Below, in pieces: positions 34,224 through 46,200 of a DNA stretch of 64,000 bases. The DNA lies in NCBI GenBank assembly GCA_035578175.1, contig JAQMRL010000008.1, positions 95,117,041 through 95,181,040 of the forward strand, given 5' to 3'. The DNA is from Catonia carolina. Lineage: Eukaryota > Arthropoda > Insecta > Hemiptera > Achilidae. The notes beneath the pieces were generated by a model. The model ran no database searches and was not told the origin of the DNA. It worked only from the letters and a program-made list of their open reading frames with translations. Positions within the stretch are counted from its first letter, which is position 1. Every line of letters begins with the position of its first letter. A program made the position numbers and the translations under genes.

Positions 34224-37200
34224 GTAACGTATTTATTTTTTACTTTAGCCTTAGCTTATACTATTATTTACATTAAACTTCTCTTAATGACCACCCTTAT
34301 TCAGCGACACCTCTCTCTCCGACCGAATATTTGCAAAACCGATTATATAATTTATAAGACCAATGTATTATATACCCCTACTAGGCGACCACCCCTCACT
34401 CCGACCAACGATTACTGGGTAAAAAGGCATTTTCATTTTCGGCCGACCATAAATTTTACAGCCAAGGTTTAGGGAATTTCCAGTACTGTAGAAGGACACT
34501 GATTGCTCTAGTATTTGTTTGCCTATTAATATCCATTGTTAGGTTGTGCACGGAACAACTAGGCTCCTAGAATTCCAAGAATTTAGATGAAAAGATATTT
34601 CGTTTCTACTACTGTACTGTGTAAGTAGTTCACCAACCCCTCCAAACCTGGGCTGAAAAGGTCGAACGCCCGCTGCTGGGTAGCATGATTTTTACCCTCT
34701 CCCGTACGTATTGTTTCACCCTCTCTCATAGAAAACGATTGATGACACTTGACAGAGTGTGAGTGTGTTACTATGTGTGTGCTTTTTTAATTAATGTATT
34801 TGTTTTATATTAAAAAATACAAATTTGTATACAGCAACACGGTGCATACATTTAATTTCAATTCCGTAACTGCAAAATTCCTGCCCTTTTACCCCATTAC
34901 ACATAATGTAGGCCCACAATACCTACAAAAACAGTTAACATTTTATAAACCGCTATTTAGCGACCACCCCTCAAAAAGACCAATTTACTCTCAAAATTGA
35001 GGTGGTCGCATTAGAGAGGTTTAACTGTATCTGAAATCCACTCACTAACTCAATTTTCAATTTTGTTATTTTCCACTTAGAAATTTTTAAAAAATTGAAC
35101 GAATATGAAAACCGGTTTATTTAAATTACCCCGTCGAAGTGGTTGCGTTAAATTTGTTTGCAAAAATTACTGGAATGAATAAAAATTACTATTAACATTA
35201 AAATATGCATGCTGAGTTTTAGAACTGTTTCTTAAAAACTAAAAGCGAATCCACAGTAGTTTCGGGGCTCGTTTATTAAGTTTGTCAGATTAAAAACTAT
35301 AAGAAACGACTAGAATTTCTCCTTAATTTACCTTCTCAAAATTTCAGTATTACTTTATTTCACTCTTTGCTCAGAAATCAAGGCGAAATCTTTCGCCAGG
35401 CATAACTCGCTAACGTAGCATTTTCGGATCTATGTTCATGCAATCTTTTTTCCTTATTTTTAGCTATAGAAGCATCTTCCTTGACATTGCCGTGCAATTT
35501 AGAATCACCCGATTTAGGCATGTAGAGTAAAAGAAGGTAAAAATTGGCAAAGAAAAATTGATAGAGAATGAAGAAGGATTTTAAGAAAATTACCTTTCAA
35601 AATTTTCTTGGGTTTTGAGGGTAAAAGAAGGTAAAAATTGGCAAAGAAAACTTGATAGATAATGAAGAAGGATTTTAAGAAAATTACCTTACAAAATTTT
35701 CTTGGGTTTTGAGGGTAATGAGTTATTAAAGTTTTTAATCTTAACGAATATTTTCTGGCACAAAATAAAATTTTGTGTTAACATAAATGTAGTTCATAAA
35801 CTTCCCGATAAAAAATACGAAAAATAGAGACCATTTTTTATAAAATTAATGCACAATTTTGGTGTTTTTGAATTTATTTATGAATTTATTTAATTCATTA
35901 AACAAGAACACTGTTTGTTTCTTTTCAGCCTGATGGGGAATATAAAGATTTCATGGAGGCAAAAATAGCAAGATTTGATGCAATTGGTAAAGCGTGTTTC
36001 AAGAAAGTGTATGAAAAAATTATGCCTATCAAAGAAGAACAGGATGGTAAGGAAATTAAAATTTGTAGATAAAGACTTATAACGATTTTAGTAATAGAGA
36101 TACAGATGATCTTTGTAAGAAATGTAAAATATACTGAATAACGTGCACAAAATATAAAATAGAAATTTCTAATACGAGTATATTGTGACACTTATCTCTG
36201 AGGTCCGTTTTGGGATGTGGGTGAAATAAATATTTTACACACTAAAGTTTAAAATTCAATTACTTAAAAGAACTCAAAAATACAATTAAATTAAGTGTCT
36301 AAAATCTATGAGGAAATTAGCAATAAATTACCAATAATAAATAACAATTAACTAATAACAATAAATAAACATAACCAATTTACTAATATACTACTTACAA
36401 AATGATACAATAAACGTTAAACAATAATTCACAGTAACGTTGATTCCCTAACACGCGGTTGGGCAATTCACTCACTAAATCATTGACAAATGGAGACTAA
36501 CTCACCCTAAACAAATCAGCGCTTATGTAGATAAGCTATGGAGATTTTGAGGACAGAGATTTTCGATGTAATAATAAAAAATACGAAATCCTTCTGACGG
36601 CTTCTGCATAAATCTTAACACACTGTAAACAAATTATTATTGAATACAGGTGTTACAAAAAGGCCAATTATCTTAACAGGTAACAGAGTCTTATACCATT
36701 TGTACATTATATTTATATTTCTTAGAAACCCTATTTATTATTAACTACTATTTACGTTAACATTTTTAAAATCTCGGTTCTCCTCGAAATTTCTCCAACA
36801 CACTTTCCCTTTACATAGTCACAATATGATCTGTGGCTGTAGGGTAAAAGTACGTCAGGTGGAATGGCAGTATTCCTGTTTTTATTATTATTCTTGTTAT
36901 TAAGATTACTCTTGATCTTAAATGTGTTTCTGTAATTGATGAAATCAAAATTGACAGGATTATTATTCATGAAAGTCCAATTTTTCTCAAATAACTTTTT
37001 GCAATCAATTAACAGCATTTTTGGTGTCTTACATGTGAGTGAAATGATAAGTCGTACGATGAGCTAAAACGAAGATACAGACGGGCCTTAAGTTTGTTAG
37101 TAACGGCAGCTCAGTAAGTTAACTTAACAAAATTTAACCACAAAAGTTTTGTAGTTTTATTTTCACCCGTTGCTTTCAAAATTAAAAATTACGTAAGTTG

Positions 37201-40200
37201 TTACTCATTACATTGCTTTTTACTTTCTCTTGCCTATATTATGAATATATAAGAAGGAAAGTACCTATTGTTTACGTGTCGATTTTTTGAAAGAATTCGA
37301 AAAATCAATTTTTTTAAAAATAGACGATAAAACAGACGTTACACCCACAACTTCATATTCTAAGATCAGGCTCTCTTCTGCTCATCAGTTATGTTATATT
37401 GTCGAACTTTTCTGGGTTATTCGTGGTGATTTAATTTTTGGATCCTTGAGTCTAAGACTAAGAAGAAAAATTGGCCCATTTTCTCGTCTTAGTCTTTGTT
37501 TACTTTATAAAAATTTTTTTTTTTAGTTACAGCTCTTCGAGATAGACTTGCCGCTTTGATTAGACCTGGCTCTGCAGAGTTGGCAAAAGGCCTCCAAGAA
37601 AATGTAACTATACTTTTAAATGATTAAAAATTATTGTTTAATATTTAATGATTTATACTAGAGTAAATTTACTTTTGCAAATAAACTAAATTTACAAACA
37701 ATTTTTGACGCTACTAAAGTTGATGTACAAAATTCTTAAAAGACAAAACCGACTAAAAAAGGTCGTCGCACGGTAAAACGATTTACCATCTATCTGGCAA
37801 AATAAATACTGTACTAAGAAACATTTTGGTCAACTTTTTAAAAAATCGACCAGGTTGGTCTAGTATTAAGGTCGTCCCTGTAAGTCAGCTGTTAAACAGT
37901 TGATTTTCGGAGATGAAGAAGGTTCCTGGTTCAAATCCTAGTAAACTTTTGTAAGGATTTAATTAATAGACAGTGATTACTGGTGTATTTTGATGGTTGG
38001 GGTTCAATTAACCGCACTCTCTCGGGAATGGTCGGCGTGGGTCTGTACGAGACTACACCTCATTTACACGTCATACAATACAGTCTTATCCTCATACCAT
38101 TGGGTCATGGGGTCGCTTATTGTTCTTATATTGAACATATTGCAACGTACACACTTTAGGGACAAAATACTTTTAGAAAGACTTAACGTTGTTTTTTACA
38201 GTCAAAATAGTCAGTAATTTTCCACAAATGTTCTATTTTATGAAATTTTGGTCTGAATTGAGTACTACCGTTTATTTTGAGTTTAAATAGTAAATTCCCA
38301 AATAAACAGGCCAATTAGAAAACTTTTAAAATAATTAGGGATTTTTATTTAATATTAAGTTTGTTCAGTGACGTAGGTTTTAGAACCTGAAATAAACGTA
38401 GAGGAAAGATATTTAGTGCCCGCCGCGAAAAATGTCCGTTGTGCATGAAGAGTTCTTTTTCGAAAACGACCGAACGGAAAAAATGTAACGCTACAGTAAA
38501 TTAAAGCCTGTTGTTTTCTGCATTTTGTCGTTTAACTTAAATTTTTTATTTAAAATTTTGTCGGAGATACAGTAATTCACAAATAAATAGTACCCAGTTT
38601 AACCGGTTTTTTGTTAGTGTGCTTTTGAAACGTATGTTACTTCATCCAGGCTGAACATGAAAAAATCGGAATTTGAGTATGTTAATGATCACTGATGCCC
38701 ATAACAGGCAGATGGAGTGTTAAATTAATTGCACTTGATCTGTGGTTCCAGGGCTACAAAAAAATAGTTCTGTTTCTTACCACATAGTCAGACAATTACA
38801 TGAGTGAACTATTTAAGAACAGAAGAGGTAGAGGTGTAAAAGACACTAGTCAGAGTAATATCCTCTGATAGTAATGAATTTCACTATACAGCCAGACCCT
38901 GTGGTGAATGAAGTGAAGGTGTCATTGCAGGGTGGAAAGTGGGTGCTTTTCGGAGGGCCTGGCATGCTGATAAGCATACGCTTTTAACTCAGTGAGGAAG
39001 GCAATGGTAAACCACCTCACTCCTCGTTTTACTTAGTAAAACCTCTAGAGGTTCAAACCAGCCTTTCGGCTGTTGACCTTAACAACAACAAATGATCACT
39101 GGTTTTTCTACATGTGAATATATTAAAAGTAAAATCTCATTTTACATTTTAATGTGAAAAGTGCTATTATTGCTCCTTTTGAAGATTCGGAAATGATTTT
39201 TCGACTAAACTATGAATTTTTACGTTGGTATTGTGCCAAGTATAGTAGACTCTTGAATTTATAAATTACAAATAAAACAGAAATGAAATTGTCATGGAAA
39301 TAGAAAATTTTATTAAATTGGTTGAAGGGCAACTGGACTTCACAGCGGACTTCTTTCGTGGCGAGCACTATAGTAATTTTTTTATCTAAAGGATGCGTTA
39401 TTAATTTCGTTTTTAACAGCAAAACTAGTCTTACGTTGATTCACAAATAATTTTTAATAAAAATGTAACGGTTTTAAAATGTTGCTGTAATGTTCGTTCG
39501 AATCAAACAGGAGATTTTAATCGTTTATGGACAAGATATAACACAGGAGCGTCGATTATCCGAACGTCAGTCATCGGAACCACCATTGATGGAAAAAATA
39601 CAAATTTTCTCACGCATAGGCCTTTACTCTCGTAGAATATGTAGTGATATAGTGCGAATAACAGCTTGATTTTAGTGCTGCTGAAAGATTGTTGGTTTCT
39701 TTCTGTGTAAGATTACTGTATATTGTTCAATAAAGGTAAGACATTTGTAATATTATTATTATTATTTATTTTTTAGATGTATGCAACCTGTGTCATGGTA
39801 GAAACCGGAATGGTAAGTACCTTAATACTACAAATAATTTTTAATGTTAATTTTGTAACACTGTGATTTAATAAATACATAGAATTTTTTATTATTATTT
39901 GAGCTTCACAAATTTGATTTAAAATAGTGAAACAGACAGTTAATGTGCGGAAATACCACAGCTTCATAAAACCACTGTCCAGTTGTAACTTATTAATATT
40001 TTGGTTTAAGATAGATGGTTATTTAATGCACTCCAGGTTTTCCTCATTTTTTGAACTTCAAATTCTTTATAAACAGTATTTGAAAATTTATTATGCAATG
40101 GCTCACAAATTAAATATCCTTATAAACATATTTATTAAAAATCTTAAATACTGTCTCTAGTCTTATAAATTCATTTAGTTTTGTTTTTATTATCTTAAAG

Positions 40201-43200
40201 ATAATAAATAAGGTAATTAACCTTATTATTCCCAGAGGTATTTTACATCATCAAAAGTCGAAAGCTTTAGAAGGCTATCTCGGGCACAACAAGGAATCAA
40301 TAAATTTATGAAATACTACAACGCATACTGTAAGGAAAGATAGAAGGAAAAAGAAACCTTGTTGAAGAAGAATTTCCTGGCTCACCGATTTGAGGAACTA
40401 GCTTGGTAAGAGCTCCGCGGAGTTTTTCCTAATAACAGGCAACATGGTCAGAATAACTAAGATTATCCCCAACACCCAAAACGAATAGGGATGCTAACAA
40501 GAGATGAAACAAAGAAAAGTGAAAATTAGATAGGTTTCTAAATTTTCACACGTACACATAATATTTGTGTGTGAAAATTGGAGAGAAGTCTTATAAATTC
40601 ATAATTACAAAAAATGTTTTGAAAAGGACTATTTCTCGTGGGTTACGCAAAAAGGTAATAATAACACTCCATGCATAGCTACTCTGATTGGTTGAACTAA
40701 CGAGCTGTCTGTTTGGTTGAGATATCTTAGTACACAGCGTAAAGATTACAGGGTTTAAGGTGTAGCTATCAATGAATACATGATTGAAATGCGTGAAAAG
40801 TAATTTCTACGTTTTAAACTACAGTAGACCTTCATAGGGAAACTTCATATTTACCGTGACTTCTACCATTGAAATAAATAATCTTCTTTCTGAATTTTAG
40901 ATAAGTTTTAACTACAATCGTGACTTTTCTGATCATATGGCTCAAATTGTGTATGACACCGAACACGACCGTAAGGAAATACCAAATTTAGTTTTCCTAT
41001 CAAAACTCGTGACAGAAGAAGTTGGTACGTATTATTAATTAAGTTTCCTTTTTCTAGTTAAAATACACAGTAGATTTATATAAGTCATGACATCAGTAAC
41101 ACTCCGATAACTGCTATAGCTGAACAATATAATTATTAAAACAATTTTCGATACGCATGCGCCAACAGAAGGTTGAGGAAGATTTCCCCCTGCTGCCTTT
41201 TTGGGATATAAAATGATAGTCTACCGTCATGTCCCATAGAAAATGATTACGGGCAGTTTATCATACACATAACTCGGTAATTGTCAAACCCCAATATGTT
41301 TCCTGTTTTATAAGATGCATTAATATTTGTCCGTAGTTAAACTGAATTTTTTTTATCCAAAATGCACAGTATATTTTTACTTTCTCTTGCCTAAATGAAT
41401 ATTATAGGAAGGAACGTAGTGCTGTTTTCATGTCGATTTTAATTAAATCGAGTTTTCACCGGATAAACACGTTTTCAGAACCCCTGAACCCAAAAAATAT
41501 GTTTTTAGCGATTGGTGTGTGTGTGTGTTTGTGTGTGTGATTAAAACATCTTAAGAACGGAATATCGTACGAAACTGAAACTTGAAACTCAAGTTAAGTA
41601 CTATAAGAGGACTCGACACAAACATTTTCATCAAAATCAGTCAACCGGAAGTAGTAGTTTATTCGTGTCATTTTTCACTTTTTTACGATTTTTTCAAAAA
41701 CGGCTTCTACGATTCTTTTTTATAAATCGCCTTATTTGTCACATTTTTATGCAATACAAGATAGGGTAGGCGTCATGTCTGCTGAAATTCTTAAGAAGAA
41801 AATATTTTTTTAAGATCGAGGCCTAAGTATGCATTTTATTGAAAAAGTGTATATTCAAAGTTGTAGACAATTTAAGAACCTACAACTTTTTATTTAAACA
41901 TTTCTTTGTATAACGCGTAGTTTAGCGGTAATTAGTGATTTCTGTTTTCTTTTTTCATGAAAAACTGTAAAAGATGGATTTTTTAAGGTTTCAGCCTTAG
42001 TATGCATTTTACGACAAAAGTGTATAATGAAATTTATGGGAAAATAAAAGATCTAAAACTTTTATTTAGCGCATTTTTTTTCTACGGAGCGTAGTTTAGC
42101 GTCAAAGAGTGATTTTCCGTATTCTGATGCCAAATTAAGATTGGTTTTAATTTTGCAACATTCACTCATGATTAAAGTTAGGTTATGTTTTTTGAGGTTT
42201 CTTTTTTGTTTTGTTTAATTCTAATTTTTTATTACTAATGTTAGATTATATTTTTCATTATTTTCATTGGCCAGAGAAAGTTGCATGAGTATTTCACACC
42301 AAATTTTTAGATTTATGATCACAGTGAAACCAGGCCAGAAGATCAATTTTAGAGAAACAGAATAATAGACAATCGTAGAACGACCTCTAAACAGTTAGGA
42401 ACTTCAAAAATAATTAAGAAATCAAGGAGACTGATATTTAAATACCTGGGTTTTAACGCGACACCGAATGTCACAACAAAGCAGGATAATTTTGCAACAA
42501 ACTAGATAAGCAAAGAACAGCCATTATACAACTACATCCCATAATGTAGAATAAAAACATGAATCTTCTCTGTCACAAGGGGAACTGGAGTTAATAGTGG
42601 ATGGCATCTAACAGAGAAGATCCCAAAGCTGAATGCCTAAGTCAACTAATGAATCCAAATTATTAAAATCTCATGAATGTAAACATTAAACAGCGTTGGA
42701 GACATTGGATAGCCTTGTCATACGCCTTTATTTATTTTAATTTTCTCAGTTTTCTTTGCCAAAAAAATAAAATGTCTGTTGTAATACTTTTATGTCTGCT
42801 ACACCTGTTTGTGACCCAAACTACTGCAGCGTAGGTACTTTGTACTAATAAGGAGTTTTACATAATTTCCTTTAATTTTTATTAATGCTAGCAGCGAAAA
42901 TCCCATCTTTGGAATAACGTATTTCTAAACTCATTGCTGAACGCAGATGACACTTATATTTTATAACACGCAAGACAGGCTCCAGTATGCCGTTTACAAG
43001 TTGCTCAACATTAGCCCAGAGTTTGGCATGAGAATATCGGGACAAAAATAAAAGATTATGACATTCAAGGAAAGATGCCCAGTTCGCTCAAAAATTCTAC
43101 TTAGCAACCAAACTATAAAACAAGTCCGAGATTTTAAATATTTAGGATGCAGGATTTCCTTTGACTAAGATGATGACGTGGTTAAAAACTGGCAGAATTC

Positions 43201-46200
43201 AGCGTTGTTTGCCGTTCTATTTGCAGGACAATAAGAAAGAAAACGAGACAGGACGCGCAAATGAAATTTTATAGAGCAATGGCTGTACCACTCATAACTA
43301 ATGGGCGTGAAACATGGGTGCCATTACAGAGGAATAAATCTCGTATCCAGGCTGCTGAAATGAGATTTTTTTCAGGGAGTCAAAGGTTGTACCCGGTTAG
43401 ATAGAGTACGTAACGAAGTCATACTCGCCGAGTTAAATATTCAGTTTGTGTGTAAAACATTAAGAATATATAAGAAAAATTGGTCCAACCATTAACTTTG
43501 CATGCCAGCACATTAACTTTGCATGTGAGGATGGAAATATAAACCTAGAGGGAAGCGAAGCTTGGGAAGACTTAAAAAGAGATAGATGCCGAAACAGGCC
43601 ATTGAGCCTAATCCTTGGCAGATAATGATGATGATAATAGAAATGGAGTTCTGTTAAGATGCCAAATGAGGAAACTACGAGGATGTTAATGCCAGAAAAT
43701 GTACTAAAACACAGAGATAAAACAGTTGCCATGGTACGAACACGTCAAAAAAGCAGAGGTCAAATGGATAAGAAGATAACGGAATAGAACCACAGGAAAC
43801 AAGAAGGAAAAGAAGATCACAAAAGTCATTACAGGAGGAATTTGGTAAACGACAATAACGTTGTTTACCAAATTTACCAGCATAAGGTGAAAGGCTTTAT
43901 GATATGGTTTAGGAGAATGGAAATTATAAAGAAAGGCAGACAACAATAGCTGCAGAAACTTACAGTTATTTTTCTTATATGTTTTTATTAATCTTTGGCA
44001 AATTCTTTCTCTTTCAGAAAAAGATAAGCTTGCCTTTTTTGACCGCGTGAGAACAGATGATGATACTGAACTTTTTGATTATTACCTTAGCTTGGCATCC
44101 AATTTGAGACAAAACCTTATAAAACTTACTACTGTGAGTACCCTAAATATATTTTTTTATTTATATCAATTTTTTAATATAATTACAATTTTACGAATAA
44201 AAAAATCAATTTTAATCCATTTACCTATTTAAATAAAAATGTTAGTTTATTTTTATCACCTACAATTATCTATAGCCTACTAATATTATTGAGAAGCAGG
44301 ATAACGTTAATTTATTTGTTTGTATGAGTATACCTCCGAAACTACCCAACCGATTTCAAAAAAATTCTTTCACTGTGGAAAAACTCAGTTTCCAAAGTAA
44401 CATAGGGTAAAATTACATTACATAATTTTTTAACCCTTACCTATTTAGTTTTGCAAGTTCAGTTAGAAAGGTTAGTTTTATCTTTTCTATACAAATCAAT
44501 TCTATCAATAATGTCTAGCTTATCTATACTAATATAATAAAGAAGAAACGTCTGTTTGTTTGTTTGTATGAGGCAATCTCAGAAACTACTGAACTGATTT
44601 TAAAAAATCTTTCATTGTTGCATAGCTTAGAGCTTCCTGATCAATATATTCTATTTTGCAATTTTAAGTAACTTTAATTAAGTGAGTTAAGCAACTTAAA
44701 CTGTGACGATGTCGCAGTTTTAGTTTTAAGCAACTTAAACTGTGACATTGTTGCACGCATTAAGCAGTTTTAGTCACAGTTTGCATGTCGCAGTTTTAGT
44801 TTTAAGCAACTTAAACTGTGACATTGTCGCATGTTTTAGTTTATCGGGTGTATAGCACTTTTATTTTTTCTAAATCCTTTGGATGGTGTATTTTTTGGGC
44901 TAGAAGCACCATTTAACTTTTATACATCATAGAAAAACGTGAAGAACAACATTCGATTCCAAAAATATTAAAAATTCGGAAATATTGAAAATTTTTATTT
45001 TTGTACTGTATTTCATATAATTTGTTTTCATTCGACAGGTAGTGAATGGGTAATATTTTCAATTACTCTGCGTACCACACTCACGTATTACTGTCTCTTT
45101 TCTCAGCCATATATAATCAACTGTCTCTTTCTATTCCATCGGTATTCTTCTATGCATTCTGTTAAATCGCAGGGACAAACAATATTAAAATGGTGGGCAT
45201 CGATTTGGGACAAGAGTGCTTCCTTCACTGATGGACAACTTTATGTCGGACTTTCTAGAACTGGAAGTGCAGAAAAACAATTTATTTTACTGCCACAGGG
45301 CAAAAATACCACATATATTGTATATAGAGAGGTTTTAAAATAATTTAATGAGGCCTACAGTAGCTGCTGTGAAGCGAAGCGAGCGGGTGTTGCTATCAAT
45401 AATAAGGGGTAATATTGAGGAAGTGAGTTGTAGGGGGAGGCAAAGGTTAGAATAAATAAAGAACATAAGAAAATATGTAGGGTGTTACAGGTATGTAGAT
45501 ATGAAGCGACCTACGCAAGATAGAAAGGCTTGGAGAACTGCATCAAACCAGTCAAGAGATTGATGAAAAAAAATAACATCAAATCTATTCTATTCTTTTT
45601 TTCCAGTACAAAATTTATTTTATTAGACTATTCTGGAAGATATAATACAGTCCGGTATCAGGTACAGTTCAGAACTACCCTGCACTTTGATTCCAAAACT
45701 TCATCTCTCCTTTTTTCAAAATTTTAAAAAGATATTTACGGGACACATATCTAAAAAATAGTCACATCTGATTTCCGTATGACTTATGTACACATTCCAA
45801 ATATCAAAGAGTCGTTCTACTTTTTTAAGAAATAAATTTTTATTACTTTTTTCAGAACACCATATTCGGTTATTCTCAAGTCTTATTTTTACCTTTATAC
45901 TGGTGGTTCAATATCATCCAAAAGTAATAAAACTTCTGTAAACTGTGCCACGTTAGTCTTCATTGAGTTCACAAAATGATTAGGCACTGTATCAGTGCTG
46001 TAAATTTTCAAAAGAGTAGGTATTATTAATCTTCTTCTTCTTATCGTGCCAGTCCGTTCCGGACGTTGGCTATCATCCTGGCTATGACTACTCTATCTAC
46101 TGCCGCACGGAATAGTTCGGTGGACGTCTTCGAAAACCATGTTCTGAGATTCTTCAACCACGAGAATCTTCTTCTACCCACACTTCTTCTACCTGATACT

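Larger units (their letters stand above)
28350..34842 (+). repeat. Segmental duplication, copy 1
   Basis: Aligns by eye, in the same order and orientation, with 48212-64000. Shared parts include diverged TTTTTA-element sequence, the AGGACGTxxxxGTGATC repeat unit, the CTAG-rich element, a SINE-2, a LINE remnant and the region around the secreted gene's promoter. Differences are mostly whole transposon insertions. The right end of the alignment runs off the window in copy 2. Confidence 0.75.

Noticed and set aside
36752..37018. 88-codon minus-strand frame
   Set aside because: No family motif, low-complexity Asn-rich stretch, and it lies in intron 2 of a plus-strand gene.
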